Source: Acidocella facilis ATCC 35904 (GTDB taxonomy: Bacteria; Pseudomonadota; Alphaproteobacteria; Acetobacterales; Acetobacteraceae). Taken from it: 64,000 bases of DNA. The DNA is taken from NCBI RefSeq assembly GCF_000687875.1, contig NZ_JHYG01000001.1, forward strand, positions 1 to 64,000. The letters run 5' to 3'. Position 1 is the first letter of the stretch. The number at the start of each line of letters is the position of its first letter. The position numbers and the translations under genes were made by a program. Below, in pieces: positions 18,008 through 30,369 of this stretch. The notes beneath the pieces are model-generated. The model was not told where the DNA came from and searched no databases. It worked only from the letters and a program-made list of their open reading frames with translations.

Positions 18008-18826
18008 ATGACAACCGCCGATGAAGACCAGATCGACGACAAGGAAATGCCGCTGCTCGAGCATCTGGCCGAGCTGCGCAAACGGCTGATCTGGTCGGCC
18101 GCCGCCTTTCTGATCGCGTTTCTGGTCTGCTATCATTTTTCCGCGAAGATTTACGACTTCCTGGCCGCCCCGCTGGCGCACGCGCTGGTGGCGCAGGGGC
18201 AGAAGCCGGAGCTGGTCTATACCGCGCTCTATGAGGCGTTCTTTACCGACGTGAAGGTGGCGGTGTTCGGTGCCGCCTTTATCTCCTTCCCGGTCCTGGC
18301 GACGCAGATCTGGCTGTTCGTCGCACCCGGGCTGTACCGGCGCGAAAAGCGGGCCTTGCTGCCCTTTCTCATCGTCACCCCCATCCTGTTCTTCGCCGGC
18401 GGCGCGCTGGCCTATTACGTGTTCTTCCCGATCGCCTGGAAATTCTTCCTCTCCTTCCAGCAAAGCGGGCAGGGGGTGGATATCTCGCTGCTGCCCAAGG
18501 TCTCGGATTATCTGAACATCGTGATGAAGCTGCTCTTCGCCTTCGGGCTCAGCTTCGAGCTGCCGGTGCTGCTCACGCTGCTGGGCAAGGTTGGCATCGT
18601 CACCCATGCGACGCTGAAGCGCTATCGCCGCTACGCCTATGTCGGCTGCTTTATCGTCGCCGCCATCATGGCGCCGCCGGACGTGCCCAGCCAGTGCATC
18701 ATGGCCGCCTTGCTGCTGTTCCTGTTCGAGATTTCGCTGTTCTTCGTGAAGCTCGTCGAGCCGAAATATGAGGACGAGGCCGAAGAGGCCGCCACCGCTG
18801 AGCAAAAAGACCAAGAGAATGCATGA
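18008..18826 (+). CDS. tatC: Sec-independent translocase subunit TatC
   Basis: A 272-residue polytopic membrane protein, six helices predicted by eye. Family motifs are [16 protein letters not shown] at the N-terminus, the [13 protein letters not shown] loop, and the [11 protein letters not shown] segment in helix 4. It is the signal-peptide receptor of the Tat pathway. The C-terminal tail is acidic. Its last codons overlap the serS start by 8 bp. Confidence 0.95.
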   Translation: MTTADEDQIDDKEMPLLEHLAELRKRLIWSAAAFLIAFLVCYHFSAKIYDFLAAPLAHALVAQGQKPELVYTALYEAFFTDVKVAVFGAAFISFPVLATQIWLFVAPGLYRREKRALLPFLIVTPILFFAGGALAYYVFFPIAWKFFLSFQQSGQGVDISLLPKVSDYLNIVMKLLFAFGLSFELPVLLTLLGKVGIVTHATLKRYRRYAYVGCFIVAAIMAPPDVPSQCIMAALLLFLFEISLFFVKLVEPKYEDEAEEAATAEQKDQENA

Positions 18827-20087
18827 TATCAAGCTGATCCGCGAGAATGCCGAGGGGTTTGACGCGGGCCTCGCGCGCCGGGGCATCGCGCCGCTGTCGC
18901 GCGAAATCCTGGAGCTGGACGAGCAGCGCCGCGCCGCCCTGGCCCGCCAGCAGGAGCTGCAGGCCGAGCGCAATGCGGTCTCCAAGAAGATCGGCGAGGC
19001 CAAGCGTGCCAAGGCGGATAGTACCGAATTGGAAGCGCAGGGCATGCGCATCCGCGAGGAAATCGCCAAGCTGGACGCCGAAGGGCCGCGCCTGGATGCG
19101 TTGCTGCGCGACACGCTGGGCAAGATCCCGAATCTGCTGGACGCGGCGGTGCCCGAGGGCAAGGACGAGGCTGATAACAAGGTCGAAAAAACCTGGGGCG
19201 CGCCGCGCAATTTCGCCTTCACGCCGAAGGAGCATCACGAGCTCGGCGAAGCGCTGGGGATGATGGATTTCGCCGGGGCGGCGAAGCTGGCCGGGGCGCG
19301 CTTTACCGTGCTGAAGGATAAGCTCGCCCGGCTGGAACGCGCTTTGGGTCAGTTCATGCTGGATATGCACACCAGCGAGCATGGCTATGCCGAGACGGTG
19401 GTGCCGCTTTTGGTGAACGATGCCACCATGTACGGCACCGGCCAGTTGCCGAAATTCGCCGAGGATCTGTTCGCCACCACCGATGGGCGCTGGCTGATCC
19501 CAACCGCCGAGGTGCCGCTGACCAACCTGGTCGCCGGCGACATTACTCCGGCGGCGCAGCTGCCGCTGCGGATGACCGCGCTGTCTTATTGTTTCCGCTC
19601 CGAGGCCGGCTCCGCCGGGCGGGATGTGCGGGGCATGCTGCGCCAGCATCAGTTCACCAAGGTCGAGCTGGTGAGCATCACCACGCCTGAGCAAAGTACG
19701 GAGGAGCACGAGCGCATGACCCGCGCCGCCGAGGCGGTGCTGGAGCGCCTCGAGCTGCCTTATCGGCGGATGCTGCTCTGCGCCGGGGATACCGGCTTCT
19801 CTGCCGCCAAGACCTATGACCTCGAAGTCTGGGTGCCGGGGCAAGGGAAATACCGGGAAATCTCCTCCTGCTCCAACACGCTGGCCTTCCAGGCGCGGCG
19901 GATGAATGCGCGCTTCCGGGTGGGCGATGGCAGGCCGGACTTCGTGCACACGCTGAACGGCTCAGGCACCGCTGTCGGGCGGGCACTGATCGCGGTGATG
20001 GAGAATTATCAGAATGAGGATGGCTCGATCACCGTGCCATCCGTGCTGCGGCCTTATATGGGCGGGCTGGAGAGCATCGCCGCCTGA
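18819..20087 (+). CDS. serS: Seryl-tRNA synthetase
   Basis: A 422-residue class II synthetase. The N-terminal antiparallel coiled coil (about residues 30-105) has [20 protein letters not shown]. Motif 2 is [17 protein letters not shown] with HQFTKVEL, and motif 3 is [20 protein letters not shown]. The start is the ATG at 18819 ([10 protein letters not shown]), inside the 3' end of tatC in another frame. Placement after tatC is seen in many alphaproteobacteria. Confidence 0.96.
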   Translation: MHDIKLIRENAEGFDAGLARRGIAPLSREILELDEQRRAALARQQELQAERNAVSKKIGEAKRAKADSTELEAQGMRIREEIAKLDAEGPRLDALLRDTLGKIPNLLDAAVPEGKDEADNKVEKTWGAPRNFAFTPKEHHELGEALGMMDFAGAAKLAGARFTVLKDKLARLERALGQFMLDMHTSEHGYAETVVPLLVNDATMYGTGQLPKFAEDLFATTDGRWLIPTAEVPLTNLVAGDITPAAQLPLRMTALSYCFRSEAGSAGRDVRGMLRQHQFTKVELVSITTPEQSTEEHERMTRAAEAVLERLELPYRRMLLCAGDTGFSAAKTYDLEVWVPGQGKYREISSCSNTLAFQARRMNARFRVGDGRPDFVHTLNGSGTAVGRALIAVMENYQNEDGSITVPSVLRPYMGGLESIAA

Positions 20088-20158
20088 GGCGGGCTGGCCG
20101 ATTGATGGGGCCGGCGGGCAGCCGCCTGGTCCGTTCTGTATTTTTAGGGAATGAAGTT

Positions 20159-20983
20159 ATGAGCACCGCGCTGAAAACCGCCATCGAAGCCGCCTGGGAC
20201 GACCGGGCCAGCATCTCGCCCGCCACCACAGGCGAGGTGCGCGATGCGATTGAGGCGGCGCTGGAGCTGCTGGATTCCGGCAAGGCCCGGGTGGCGCAGC
20301 CGGGCGAGGGTGGCTGGGTGGTCAATCAGTGGCTGAAGCAGGCGGTGCTGCTCTCCTTCCGCCTGTACCCGAACTATGTGCAGGGCAATGTCGGCGATGC
20401 GCCGGTGTTCGACAAGGTGGCGATCAAATTCGCCGGCTGGGATGAGGCGCGCTTTGCCGCCGCCGGCATGCGCGCGGTGCCCGGCGCCGTGGTTCGCCGC
20501 TCCGCCTTCATCGCCCCCGGCGTGGTGCTGATGCCGAGCTTCACCAATGTCGGCGCCTATGTCGGTGAGAATACGATGATCGACACCTGGTCGACCGTCG
20601 GTTCCTGCGCGCAGATCGGCAAGAACTGCCATATCTCCGGCGGTGTCGGGATTGGCGGGGTGCTGGAGCCGCTGCAGGCGAATCCGGTGATCATTGAGGA
20701 TAATTGCTTCATCGGCGCGCGCTCTGAAGTGGCGGAAGGGGTGATCGTGGGTGAGGGCGCGGTGCTCTCGATGGGCGTGTTCCTGGGCGCCTCCACCAAG
20801 ATCGTCGATCGCGAGACCGGCGAGATCATGTATGGCAAGGTGCCGCCTTACTCCGTCGTGGTGCCGGGCAGCCTGCCGGGCAAGACGCCCACCTCGCCCA
20901 GCCTGGCGGCGGCGATCATCGTCAAGCGCGTGGATGCGCAGACCCGCTCCAAGACCTCGATCAACGAGCTGCTGCGCGCGTGA
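20159..20983 (+). CDS. dapD: 2,3,4,5-tetrahydropyridine-2,6-dicarboxylate N-succinyltransferase
   Basis: A 274-residue trimeric left-handed beta-helix acyltransferase in the succinylase branch of lysine/meso-DAP synthesis. Hexapeptide repeats run from about residue 115 to 220 ([31 protein letters not shown]). The start is the ATG at 20159 ([13 protein letters not shown]) with GGGAATGAAG upstream; earlier in-frame codons do not fit the family. dapE follows with a 4-bp overlap. Confidence 0.95.
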   Translation: MSTALKTAIEAAWDDRASISPATTGEVRDAIEAALELLDSGKARVAQPGEGGWVVNQWLKQAVLLSFRLYPNYVQGNVGDAPVFDKVAIKFAGWDEARFAAAGMRAVPGAVVRRSAFIAPGVVLMPSFTNVGAYVGENTMIDTWSTVGSCAQIGKNCHISGGVGIGGVLEPLQANPVIIEDNCFIGARSEVAEGVIVGEGAVLSMGVFLGASTKIVDRETGEIMYGKVPPYSVVVPGSLPGKTPTSPSLAAAIIVKRVDAQTRSKTSINELLRA

Positions 20984-22077
20984 TCTCCGCGCCCGCCCTG
21001 CTGCGCGATCTGCTGCGCTGCGCCTCTGTCACCCCGGCCGATGCCGGAGCGCAGGGCGTGCTGATCGTAGCGCTACGAAAGCTGGGTTTCGAGGTGACGA
21101 CTCTGCGTTTCGGCGAGATCGAGAATTTCTTCGCCGAGCGCAAAGGCCCTGGAAAGCATCTTTGCTTCGCCGGCCATACGGATGTGGTGCCGCCCGGCGA
21201 AGGCTGGTCCCACGGCCCGTTTGACGGCGAGGAGCAGGGCGGCGTGCTCTATGGGCGCGGGGCGGTGGACATGAAAGGCGGCATCGCCGCGTTCGTGGCG
21301 GCGGCCTCGCGGGTGCCGGGGCATGTCTCGCTGCTGATCACCGGGGATGAGGAAGGCGAGGCGGTGGATGGCACCGTGCGGGTGCTGGACTGGATGCAGG
21401 CGAACGGGAAAATCCCGGATTTCTGCGTGGTCGGCGAGCCGACCAGCAAAGCCAGGCTCGGCGATGTGGTGAAGGTGGGGCGGCGCGGCAGTTTGAATGC
21501 GGTGATCACCATGCAGGGCCGCCAGGGCCATGCCGCCTATCCGCACCTGGCCGATAATGCCGTGCATAAGCTGATCCCGGTGCTGGCGGAGCTGGCATCG
21601 CACCAGCTCGATGCGGGATCGGAATTTTTCGAAGCCTCGACGCTGCAGATCACCACGGTTGATGTCGGCAATCCCGCCACCAACGTGATCCCCGGCGCGG
21701 CGGTGGCGAAGCTGAATATCCGCTTCAATGATCTGCATTCCGGCGCCTCGCTCACCGCCTGGCTGAAGGATGTGCTGGCCCGCCACGCGCCGGGGACGAT
21801 GTTGCAGGTGAAGATTTCCGGCGAATCCTTTCTCACCCAGCCGGGTGAGGCGATTGCCGCGCTGGTGGGGGCGATCGAGCGCGTCACGGGGGTAACGCCG
21901 GACCGCAATACCGGCGGCGGCACCTCGGATGCGCGTTTCATCGCGCGGTTTTGCCCGGTGGCGGAGTTCGGGCTGGTCGGCACCACCATGCATAAGGTGG
22001 ATGAGGCGGTGCCGGTGGCCGAGCTGAACCAGCTGGCGGATATATATGCGGCGCTGATCGAAGGGTTTTGCGGATGA
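20980..22077 (+). CDS. dapE: Succinyl-diaminopimelate desuccinylase
   Basis: A 365-residue M20-family zinc hydrolase that acts two steps after DapD. Metal motifs are [32 protein letters not shown] and [14 protein letters not shown], with VGEPTS and GGGTSDARF further on. The start is a GTG overlapping the dapD stop. It overlaps the small membrane-protein gene downstream, so all three are one transcription unit. Confidence 0.95.
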   Translation: MISAPALLRDLLRCASVTPADAGAQGVLIVALRKLGFEVTTLRFGEIENFFAERKGPGKHLCFAGHTDVVPPGEGWSHGPFDGEEQGGVLYGRGAVDMKGGIAAFVAAASRVPGHVSLLITGDEEGEAVDGTVRVLDWMQANGKIPDFCVVGEPTSKARLGDVVKVGRRGSLNAVITMQGRQGHAAYPHLADNAVHKLIPVLAELASHQLDAGSEFFEASTLQITTVDVGNPATNVIPGAAVAKLNIRFNDLHSGASLTAWLKDVLARHAPGTMLQVKISGESFLTQPGEAIAALVGAIERVTGVTPDRNTGGGTSDARFIARFCPVAEFGLVGTTMHKVDEAVPVAELNQLADIYAALIEGFCG

Positions 22078-22640
22078 TCATGCGCGGTCTGCTGCTGCTG
22101 GCGCGCGGCAATGCCAAAGGCATCGAGGAATTCGGCACCGGCGAGGACGCATTTGCCGCTTCGCTGGCGCCGTTGATCGCGTTTCCGCTGGTCGGCGCGC
22201 TGCTCAGCCTGGTCGCGGGCGATTGGAAAAGCGCGCTGCTGGGGCTGCTCTCGCGGCTCTGCACCGTGCTGGCGCTGCCGGTGATCACTTACGAATTCGC
22301 CCGGCTTTTCGGGCGCCGGGAGCTGTGGCTGCGCACCGCCACGGCGCTGAACTGGTGCTTCTGGCTGGTGCTGCCGGCGATCCTGGTCGCGGCCTTCATC
22401 GGCTCGATCCTGGTCCAGTTCGGGCTGAAGATGGATCAGGTGGAGATGGCGGTGCTGGGGCTGATCGGGCTCTATCTGCTGTGGAATCGCTGGTTCGTGT
22501 TCCGCAACGGGCTGCAGCTGAATATCTGGCGGGCCTTGCTGGTATTGCTCGCCAGTATTGCCGTCACCGGCGCCTTCGCCGCCCTGCCTTGGGCCACTGG
22601 CCTGCCGCTCGCCTCCACCGAGATCACTTCGCTGCCCTGA
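22074..22640 (+). CDS. Integral membrane protein of unknown function
   Basis: A 188-residue protein with about five hydrophobic helices (residues about 25-50, 55-80, 90-125, 130-150 and 158-180). I do not recognise a family with confidence; the layout resembles small Yip1/DUF-type membrane proteins. It starts with the ATG at 22074, overlapping the dapE stop (ATGA), so it is translationally coupled to lysine synthesis genes. That coupling may be positional only. Confidence 0.65.
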   Translation: MIMRGLLLLARGNAKGIEEFGTGEDAFAASLAPLIAFPLVGALLSLVAGDWKSALLGLLSRLCTVLALPVITYEFARLFGRRELWLRTATALNWCFWLVLPAILVAAFIGSILVQFGLKMDQVEMAVLGLIGLYLLWNRWFVFRNGLQLNIWRALLVLLASIAVTGAFAALPWATGLPLASTEITSLP

Positions 22641-22739
22641 TCGGGTTACGATTTGTCATCCTGCCGTTAATGTTCGCGCGGGGACAAAGCAGAGCGGAGC
22701 CCTTATAGCAACGCACAGGATCTGGAGCAGGAGTGGGCT

Positions 22740-23999
22740 TTGGTGGCGGTACGCGAAGGGCAGCGCAAGCGCGGCAAGGGGCGGTATGTCATCGCCCTGG
22801 TGGTCATTCTCCTGGTGGCCTTCATCTGGTGGCGCCATAGCGGGCAGCGCCAGCACGGCTATGGCCCGGTGCCGCAATCGGTGGTCACCGCCAAGGCCGT
22901 CAGCGGGCCGATGCCGGTGATTTTGGATGAGCTGGGCACCGTCACCCCCACCGCCACGGTGACGCTGCTGCCGCAGATTTCAGGTTATATCACCCAGATC
23001 GCCTTCACCGAGGGGCAGATGGTCCAGAAAGGCCAGTTCCTGGTGCAGATCGACCCGCGGCCGTATCAGATCCAGCTTGAGCAATATCAGGCGGCGCTGG
23101 CCAAGGACCAGGCCAGCCTGGACCAGGCGCGCTCCGATTATGCGCGCTATCTGAAGCTGGAAGCGCAGAACAGCATTTCCGCGCAGACCGTCTCGGACCA
23201 GAAATTCACCGTGGCCCAGGATGCGGCGGCTGTGAAATCCGACCAGGCGAATATCGACACCGCCAAGCTCGATCTGGCCTATTGCCATATCACCTCGCCG
23301 GTGACCGGGCGGATCGGCCTGCGGCTGGTCGATCTGGGCAATTACGTCACCTCCGGCAGTTCCACCGGGCTGGCGGTGGTGACCACCATAAGCCCGACCA
23401 CGGTGGAGTTTTCCGTCGCCCAGCAGGATCTGACGCAGATTCTGGAACAGCTCGAACAAGGCCGGACCCTGCAGGCCAGCGCCTATGAGAGCGACGATGT
23501 GACCAAGCTGGAGGATGGCACGCTCTCGGCTGTCGATAACCAGGTGAACACCTCCACCGGCATGGTGAAATTGCGCGCCGATTTCGCCAATACGGATAAT
23601 AAGCTCTTCCCCAACCAGTTCGTGAATGTGCATCTGCTGGTGAAGACGCTGCAGAACGCGACCCTGGTGCCCAGCCCCGCGGTGCAGGAGGGCGCGCCTG
23701 GCGCCTATGTGTATGTGGTGCAGCCCGATAATACGGTGAAGATGGTGCCGGTGACCACCGGCCCGACCGATGGCTTCAACACCGTCATCACCAAGGGGGT
23801 GAGCCCGGGCGATGAGGTGGTGGTGGATGGCGTCGACCGGCTGACCGATGGCAGCAAGATCACCCCCTCGGGCAGAGAAACGGTGACCACCAACGGGGCG
23901 CCGGAGGCCATCGCGCCCAGCGCGGCCAGCCAGGCGCCATCCGGCAAACCTGGCGGCTGGCATCATAAGAAACAGAACGGCCAGGCCGCCGGCCAGTGA
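22740..23999 (+). CDS. RND efflux periplasmic adaptor (MdtA/AcrA type)
   Basis: A 419-residue membrane fusion protein. One N-terminal helix (about residues 17-35) anchors it. The biotinyl-lipoyl and coiled-coil hairpin region runs from [20 protein letters not shown] to [19 protein letters not shown]. The beta-barrel and membrane-proximal domains follow, with a Pro/Ser-rich tail. It connects the inner-membrane pumps to the outer-membrane channel. The start is a TTG or the adjacent GTG. It overlaps the first pump gene by 4 bp and opens a four-gene efflux operon. Confidence 0.92.
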   Translation: MVAVREGQRKRGKGRYVIALVVILLVAFIWWRHSGQRQHGYGPVPQSVVTAKAVSGPMPVILDELGTVTPTATVTLLPQISGYITQIAFTEGQMVQKGQFLVQIDPRPYQIQLEQYQAALAKDQASLDQARSDYARYLKLEAQNSISAQTVSDQKFTVAQDAAAVKSDQANIDTAKLDLAYCHITSPVTGRIGLRLVDLGNYVTSGSSTGLAVVTTISPTTVEFSVAQQDLTQILEQLEQGRTLQASAYESDDVTKLEDGTLSAVDNQVNTSTGMVKLRADFANTDNKLFPNQFVNVHLLVKTLQNATLVPSPAVQEGAPGAYVYVVQPDNTVKMVPVTTGPTDGFNTVITKGVSPGDEVVVDGVDRLTDGSKITPSGRETVTTNGAPEAIAPSAASQAPSGKPGGWHHKKQNGQAAGQ

Positions 24000-26900
24000 A
24001 CCCCTCCCGGCTTTTCATCCTCCGGCCGGTCGCGACATCGCTGCTGATGATCGCCTTCGTGCTGGTCGGGCTGGTGGCGTTCCAGTATCTGCCGGTCGCG
24101 GCCCTGCCGGATGTGAATTACCCCACCATCGAGGTGGAGACCTTCTATCCCGGCGCATCGCCGGATGTGGTGAGCACATCGATCACCGCGCCGCTGGAGC
24201 GCCAGCTGGGCCAGATGCAGGGGCTCAACCAGATGTCGAGCCAGAGCTCGGCCGGGGCCTCGGTGATCACGCTGCAATTCGATCTGTCGCTGAGCTTGGA
24301 TGTGGCCGAGCAGGAGGTGCAGGCGGCGATCAACGCGGCGGGAAATTTGTTGCCGAGCGATCTGCCGGCGCCGCCGATCTATAACAAGGTCAACCCGGCC
24401 GACGCGCCGATCATGACGCTGGCGATCACCTCGAAGACGATGAACCTCATCGATGTGCAGCGTCTGGTGAATTCACGCCTGGCCTCGAAAATTTCCGAGA
24501 TTTCGGGGGTCGGTCTGGTCAGCCTCGGGGGCGGCAATGAGCCGGCGATCCGCGTCGAGGTGAACCCGCAGGCGCTCGCCGCCTATGGCATTTCCATCGA
24601 CAATGTCCGCACGGATATCGCCAATCTCAACGTCAATTCGCCGAAGGGCAGTTTCTCCGGCCCGGTGCAGAATTACACGATCAACGATAACGACCAGATC
24701 ACCGACCCCGCGCAATATAACAAGCTGGTCATCGCCTATAAGAACGGCACGCCGGTTTTCCTGAAGGATGTCGCCAAGGTGGTCTCCGCGCCGGAAAATG
24801 CGGAGCTGGGCGCCTGGGTGAACAGGACGCCGGCGATCATCCTGAATGTGCAGCGCCAGCCGAACGCCAACGTGATCAAGACGGTGGATGCGATCAAGCG
24901 GTCCTTGCCGACACTCACCCAAGGGCTGCCGCCGGCGATGAATATTCAGGTGGTGAGCGACGGCACCATTTCCATCCGCGCCTCCGTGCGCGATGCCGAG
25001 TTCGAACTGCTGCTCTCGATCTTCCTTGTCGTCGCCGTGATCTATCTGTTCCTGGGCAGTCTGCGGGCGACGGTGATCCCCAGCATCTCCGTGCCGGTCT
25101 CGCTGATCGGCACGCTGGCGGTGATGTATCTCTGCGGCTACTCGATCGATAATCTCTCGCTGATGGCGCTGATCGTCGCGACCGGCTTCGTGGTGGATGA
25201 CAGCATCGTGATGATCGAGAATATCGCCCGCTATCTGGAGATGGGCGAGAGCCCGATGCAGGCGGCGCTGAAGGGGGCGGGGCAGATGGGCTTTACCATC
25301 ATCTCGCTGAGCGTCTCGCTGATCGCGGTGCTGATCCCGCTTCTGTTCATGGGCGATGTCACCGGGCGGCTGTTTTCCGAATTCGCGGTGACGCTGGCGG
25401 TGACCATCGTGATTTCGGCGGTGGTGTCGCTGACTTTGGTGCCGATGCTGTGCTCGCGGATTCTGCATGAGCATGCGCAGGAAAAACCCGGGCGGATCGC
25501 GCTCTGGGCGGAGCGGCAGTTCGCGCGCATCGTCGCCGCCTATGGGCGCGGGCTGAGCTGGGTGCTGGCGCATGCGCGCCTCACGTTGGCGCTGTTCATC
25601 GCCACGCTGGCGCTGACCGGCTTGATGTATGTGTTCATTCCGAAAAGCTTCTTTCCGGTGCAGGATACCGGGCAGATCCAGGGCATCAGCCAGGGGGCGC
25701 AGAGCACCTCTTACGCGGCGATGGCGCAGCACCAGCAGCAGCTGGCGGATGCCTTGCTGAAAGACCCGGATGTGGTCAGCCTGACCAGCTATATCGGCGT
25801 GGATGGCACCAACACCACGCTGAACCAGGGCCGCTTCCTGATCAATCTGAAACCCAAGAGCGAACGCAGCCTCTCCGCCAGCGCGCTGATCCCGCGCCTC
25901 AACCGCGCGGTGGCGGGTGTGCCGGGGATTTCGCTATACCTGCAGCCGGTGCAGAGCCTGACTTTGGATACCAGCGTCTCGCCGACACAGTATCAGTTCG
26001 TGCTCGAGGACCCGAATAGCGGGGATTTCACCAGCTACGTGCCGAAGCTGTTGGCGGCGCTGCAAAGCCTGCCGCAGATCACCGGTGTCGCCAGCGGGCT
26101 GCAGGCTTCGGGCAACTCGGTTTATATCGACATTAACCGCGCCAATGCGGCGCGCTACGGCATCACCCCGGCGACGGTGGATAGCGCGCTCTATGATGCC
26201 TTCGGCCAGCGCATCATCTCCACCATTTTCACCCAGAGCAACCAGTTCCGCGTCATCATGGGCGTGCCGGCGGATAAGATGACCTCCATCGCGTCGCTGG
26301 GGAATATCTATCTGCCCTCCTCCTCTTCGACCGGCGGGGTGGTGCCGCTTTCGGCCATCGCCAGCTTCAGCGTGCGCAAAGTGCCGCTGGTGGTGGAGCA
26401 TCTGGGACAGTTCCCGGCCACCACCATTTCCTTCAATGTCGCGCAAGGGGCGACGCTGGGGGAGGCGGTGAATGCGATCAAGCGGGCGGAGACGCAGGTG
26501 AAGCTGCCGACCGCGATGCAGACCTCCTTTCAGGGAGCGGCGGCGCAGTTCCAAAGCTCGCTCTCGAATGAGGTCTATCTGCTGATCGCGGCGATCATCG
26601 CGGTCTATATCGTGCTGGGCGTGCTCTATGAGAGCTTCGTGCATCCAGTCACCATTCTCTCGACGCTGCCATCGGCCGGGATCGGCGCGCTGCTGTTCCT
26701 GTGGCTGGCCGGCGACGGGCTGGGGGTGATCGGGATTATCGGCATCGTGCTGCTGATCGGCATTGTGAAAAAGAACGCGATCATGATGATCGATTTCGCT
26801 TTGCAGGCGCAGCGCCATGAGGGCAAAGCACCGCGCGAGGCGATTTATGAGGCGGCCTTGCTGCGCTTCCGGCCGATTTTGATGACGACGCTGGCCGCCT

Positions 26901-27079
26901 TGCTGGCCGGGCTGCCGTTGATCTTTGGCGGCGGCATGGGCTCTGAGCTGCGCGCACCTTTGGGGCTGGCGATCGTCGGCGGTCTGCTGGTCAGCCAGGT
27001 GCTCACTTTGTTCACCACGCCGGTGATCTATCTTGCCTTTGAGGCTTTGGCGGTGCGGCTGCGCGGGCAGCGCGCATGA
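23996..27079 (+). CDS. RND multidrug efflux pump subunit (MdtB-like)
   Basis: A 1027-residue proton-driven HAE1-family RND pump with twelve transmembrane helices and two large periplasmic loops. Helix 4 has the proton-relay aspartate pair in [15 protein letters not shown]. Other signatures are [10 protein letters not shown] in the N-terminal porter domain and [15 protein letters not shown] in helix 10. It pairs with a second RND gene directly downstream, as in MdtBC, where two different pump chains form the trimer. The start is GTG. Substrates are unknown. Confidence 0.93.
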   Translation: MNPSRLFILRPVATSLLMIAFVLVGLVAFQYLPVAALPDVNYPTIEVETFYPGASPDVVSTSITAPLERQLGQMQGLNQMSSQSSAGASVITLQFDLSLSLDVAEQEVQAAINAAGNLLPSDLPAPPIYNKVNPADAPIMTLAITSKTMNLIDVQRLVNSRLASKISEISGVGLVSLGGGNEPAIRVEVNPQALAAYGISIDNVRTDIANLNVNSPKGSFSGPVQNYTINDNDQITDPAQYNKLVIAYKNGTPVFLKDVAKVVSAPENAELGAWVNRTPAIILNVQRQPNANVIKTVDAIKRSLPTLTQGLPPAMNIQVVSDGTISIRASVRDAEFELLLSIFLVVAVIYLFLGSLRATVIPSISVPVSLIGTLAVMYLCGYSIDNLSLMALIVATGFVVDDSIVMIENIARYLEMGESPMQAALKGAGQMGFTIISLSVSLIAVLIPLLFMGDVTGRLFSEFAVTLAVTIVISAVVSLTLVPMLCSRILHEHAQEKPGRIALWAERQFARIVAAYGRGLSWVLAHARLTLALFIATLALTGLMYVFIPKSFFPVQDTGQIQGISQGAQSTSYAAMAQHQQQLADALLKDPDVVSLTSYIGVDGTNTTLNQGRFLINLKPKSERSLSASALIPRLNRAVAGVPGISLYLQPVQSLTLDTSVSPTQYQFVLEDPNSGDFTSYVPKLLAALQSLPQITGVASGLQASGNSVYIDINRANAARYGITPATVDSALYDAFGQRIISTIFTQSNQFRVIMGVPADKMTSIASLGNIYLPSSSSTGGVVPLSAIASFSVRKVPLVVEHLGQFPATTISFNVAQGATLGEAVNAIKRAETQVKLPTAMQTSFQGAAAQFQSSLSNEVYLLIAAIIAVYIVLGVLYESFVHPVTILSTLPSAGIGALLFLWLAGDGLGVIGIIGIVLLIGIVKKNAIMMIDFALQAQRHEGKAPREAIYEAALLRFRPILMTTLAALLAGLPLIFGGGMGSELRAPLGLAIVGGLLVSQVLTLFTTPVIYLAFEALAVRLRGQRA

Positions 27080-30000
27080 ATATCCCGGCGATCTTCATTC
27101 GCCGGCCGGTGGCCAGCATCTTGCTGACCATCGGCATCGCGCTCTCCGGCATGCTGGCCTTCACCCGCATGCCGGTGGCGCCGTTGCCGAAGATCGCCTT
27201 TCCGACCATCCAGGTCATGGCGCAGATGGCCGGCGCCAGCCCGGACACCATGGCCTCGACCGTGGCCGCACCGCTGGAGCGCCATCTCGGCGCGATTGCG
27301 GATGTGACGGAGATGACCAGCCAATCCGGCATTGGCAGCACGCGCATCACGCTGCAATTCGGGCTGGACCGCAACATCAACGGGGCGGCGCGCGATACCG
27401 AGGCGGCGATCCAGGCGGCGCGGGCGGATCTGCCGACCAGCCTGCGCGCCAACCCGACCTATCATGAGTTCAACCCGGCCGATATTCCGATCATGGTGCT
27501 CGCACTCACCTCGGACACGATGACGGCGGCGCAGCTCTATGATTCCGCCGATACCGTGCTGGAGCAGCAATTCTCCCAGGTTTCCGGCGTGGGCGAGGTG
27601 GAGCTGGGCGGCTCGGCGCTGCCGGCGGTGCGGGTGGAGCTGCAGCCGGGGAAGCTGGCGCAATATGGCATCGGGCTGGAGGATGTGCGCGCCGCCCTCG
27701 CCGGTGCCAACGCGAATGCGCCGAAAGGCTATTTCGATGTCGGCCCCAACCGCTATCAGCTCTACACCAACGACCAGGCGACGACGGCGGCGCAATATCG
27801 CGGTCTGGTGATCGCCTATCGCAATGGCCAGGCGGTGAAGCTCTCCGATGTCGCGGATGTGCAGAACTCGGTCGAGAACACCCAGAATGCCGGCTATTAT
27901 AACGGCAAGCATGCGGTGCTGGTGATTGTCCATGCCACGCCGGATGCGAACATCATCAACACCGTCGATGACATCAAGAAGCTGCTGCCGAGCTTGCGGG
28001 CGGCCTTGCCGCCTTCGGTGCATATCGGCGTGGCGATGGATCGCAGCCAGTCCATCCGCGCCGCCGTGGACGATACCGAGCGGACCTTGTTCATCGCCGT
28101 GCTGCTGGTGGTGGGGGTGGTGTTCCTGTTCCTGCGCTCGCCGCGCGCCACGCTGATCCCCGGGCTGGCGGTGCCGGTCTCGATCATCGGCACCTTCGGT
28201 CCGATGTATCTGCTGGGTTTTTCCATCGATAATCTCTCGCTGATGGCGCTGACCATCGCCACCGGCTTCGTGGTGGATGACGCGGTGGTGGTGGTGGAAA
28301 ACACCATGCGGCATCTGGAAGACGGGATGAGCCCGCTGGATGCGGCGCTGAAAGGCGGCGCCGAGGTCGGTTTCACCGTGCTCTCGATGAGCCTCTCCTT
28401 GATCGCGGTGTTCGTGCCGATCCTGCTGATGCCGGGGCTGCTTGGGATGTTGTTCAGGGAGTTCGCGGTGACGCTGTCGCTGGCGATCATCATCTCGCTG
28501 ATCGTCTCGCTGACCATCACCCCGATGCTCTGCGCGCTGCTGCTGAAGCCGCCTTCACATGAACCAGGGCGCAAGCGGCGGGTGCTGGATGCGATCGAGC
28601 GCGGCTTCACCGCCGCGCGCGATGGCTATGAGCGCTCGCTGCGCTGGGCGCTGCGCCATGCGCGGCTGGTCGGGTTCGGCTTCCTGGTCACCATCATCCT
28701 CAACCTGGTGTTGTTCGTGGTGGTGCCGAAAGGCTTCTTCCCCGAGCAGGATACCGGGATGATCATCGGCAATATTCAGGCCGATCAATCCACCAGCTTC
28801 GCGGCGATGTCGGCGAAGCTCAAGACGGCCCAGGCGATCATCCAGAAGGACCCGGCGGTGGCCTCGGCGGCGGGGTTTACCGGCGGGCGCTCGACCAATA
28901 CGGCGATGATGTTCATCACGCTGAAGCCGCTCAGCGAACGTCATCTCTCGGCCACCGCCATCGTCGCCCGGCTGCGCCCGCAGCTGGCGAAAATTCCCGG
29001 CGCGCAGACCTTCCTGGTGCCGGCACAGGATTTGCGCGTTGGCGGGCGGCAGAGCAACGCCGAATATCAATACACATTGACCAGCGATGATGCCGCGACG
29101 CTGCAGAGCTGGGTGCCGAAGATCGTCGCCGCGCTGAAGCAGGACAAGGCGCTGCTGGATGTGAATTCGGATATGCAGACTGGCGGGCTGGAGACCGACA
29201 TCAAGATCGATCGCGCCCAGGCCTCGCGGCTGGGGCTGACGCCGCAGCAGATCGACGCGACCCTTTATGACGCGTTCGGCCAGCGGACGGTCTCCACCAT
29301 CTATAACGAGCTGAACCAGTATGAGGTGGTGATGGAATTCGCCCCGCAATACCAGCAGACGCCGAATGATCTGAAGCGCATCTATGTGAGCACCTCGGGC
29401 GGCAGCGCCAGCGGCGCCAGCGCCACCCAGCTCGCCGCCGGGGCGGTGAGTGCCAGCACCACCAGCACCAGCGCGAGCAGCCGCACCAGCAGCGTGGCGC
29501 TGGACAGCGCCACCAATGCCGCGATCAATTCGATTTCCGGCAGCAAGAGCGCCTCCTCCGGCACCGCGGTGAGCACCAACAAGGAAACCATGGTGCCGCT
29601 TTCGGCCTTCGCCACGGTGACGCCGGGAACCACGCCGATTTCAGTCAATCATCAGGGCGGGCAACTGGCGGCGACGATCTCCTTCTCGCTGCCCGGCGGC
29701 ACGGCGCTGGGCAGCGCGGCGGCGGAGATACAGAAGACGATGAGCAATCTCGATGTGCCGCTGAGCATCAAGGGCAGTTTCGCTGGCACGGCGGCGGCGT
29801 TCAAATCCTCGCAATCCTCCGAGCCGCTGATCATTCTGGCGGCGCTGGCGGCGGTCTATATCGTGCTGGGCATTCTCTATGAGAGCACGATCCATCCGCT
29901 GACCATTCTCTCCACCATTCCCTCGGCCGGCATCGGGGCGACCTTGTTCCTGCTGATGTTGAACACGCCGCTGACCATCATCGCGCTGATCGGCGTGATT

Positions 30001-30369
30001 TTGCTGATCGGCATTGTGAAGAAGAACGCGATTTTGATGATCGATTTCGCCCTGGCGCTGCAGCGTGGCGAGGGGATTGCGCCGGAGGAGGCGATTTTCC
30101 GCGCCGCCGTGCTGCGCTTCCGGCCGATCATGATGACCACTTTCGCCGCCGTGCTGGGGGCGTTGCCGCTGGCCATCGGCATCGGCCAGGGGGCGAGTTT
30201 GCGCCAGCCGCTGGGGTTGACCATCATTGGCGGGCTGCTGGTGAGCCAGGCGCTGACACTTTACACCACACCGGTTCTGTATCTCTGGCTGGAACGGCTG
30301 GGCACGACATTGCGCGGCGGGCGGGATAAGGCCGCGCCGCGTTCAGGTAGCATTGTGGAGGCGCCATGA
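27076..30369 (+). CDS. RND multidrug efflux pump subunit (MdtC-like) with Ser/Thr-rich insert
   Basis: A 1097-residue RND pump, about 70 residues longer than its partner. [15 protein letters not shown] carries the proton-relay aspartates, and [21 protein letters not shown] lies near helix 10. The extra length is a low-complexity Ser/Thr/Ala/Gly insert at about residues 772-838 (bases 29394-29590) in the second periplasmic loop. That insert is unusual for HAE1 pumps. It overlaps both neighbours by 4 bp. Confidence 0.92.
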   Translation: MNIPAIFIRRPVASILLTIGIALSGMLAFTRMPVAPLPKIAFPTIQVMAQMAGASPDTMASTVAAPLERHLGAIADVTEMTSQSGIGSTRITLQFGLDRNINGAARDTEAAIQAARADLPTSLRANPTYHEFNPADIPIMVLALTSDTMTAAQLYDSADTVLEQQFSQVSGVGEVELGGSALPAVRVELQPGKLAQYGIGLEDVRAALAGANANAPKGYFDVGPNRYQLYTNDQATTAAQYRGLVIAYRNGQAVKLSDVADVQNSVENTQNAGYYNGKHAVLVIVHATPDANIINTVDDIKKLLPSLRAALPPSVHIGVAMDRSQSIRAAVDDTERTLFIAVLLVVGVVFLFLRSPRATLIPGLAVPVSIIGTFGPMYLLGFSIDNLSLMALTIATGFVVDDAVVVVENTMRHLEDGMSPLDAALKGGAEVGFTVLSMSLSLIAVFVPILLMPGLLGMLFREFAVTLSLAIIISLIVSLTITPMLCALLLKPPSHEPGRKRRVLDAIERGFTAARDGYERSLRWALRHARLVGFGFLVTIILNLVLFVVVPKGFFPEQDTGMIIGNIQADQSTSFAAMSAKLKTAQAIIQKDPAVASAAGFTGGRSTNTAMMFITLKPLSERHLSATAIVARLRPQLAKIPGAQTFLVPAQDLRVGGRQSNAEYQYTLTSDDAATLQSWVPKIVAALKQDKALLDVNSDMQTGGLETDIKIDRAQASRLGLTPQQIDATLYDAFGQRTVSTIYNELNQYEVVMEFAPQYQQTPNDLKRIYVSTSGGSASGASATQLAAGAVSASTTSTSASSRTSSVALDSATNAAINSISGSKSASSGTAVSTNKETMVPLSAFATVTPGTTPISVNHQGGQLAATISFSLPGGTALGSAAAEIQKTMSNLDVPLSIKGSFAGTAAAFKSSQSSEPLIILAALAAVYIVLGILYESTIHPLTILSTIPSAGIGATLFLLMLNTPLTIIALIGVILLIGIVKKNAILMIDFALALQRGEGIAPEEAIFRAAVLRFRPIMMTTFAAVLGALPLAIGIGQGASLRQPLGLTIIGGLLVSQALTLYTTPVLYLWLERLGTTLRGGRDKAAPRSGSIVEAP

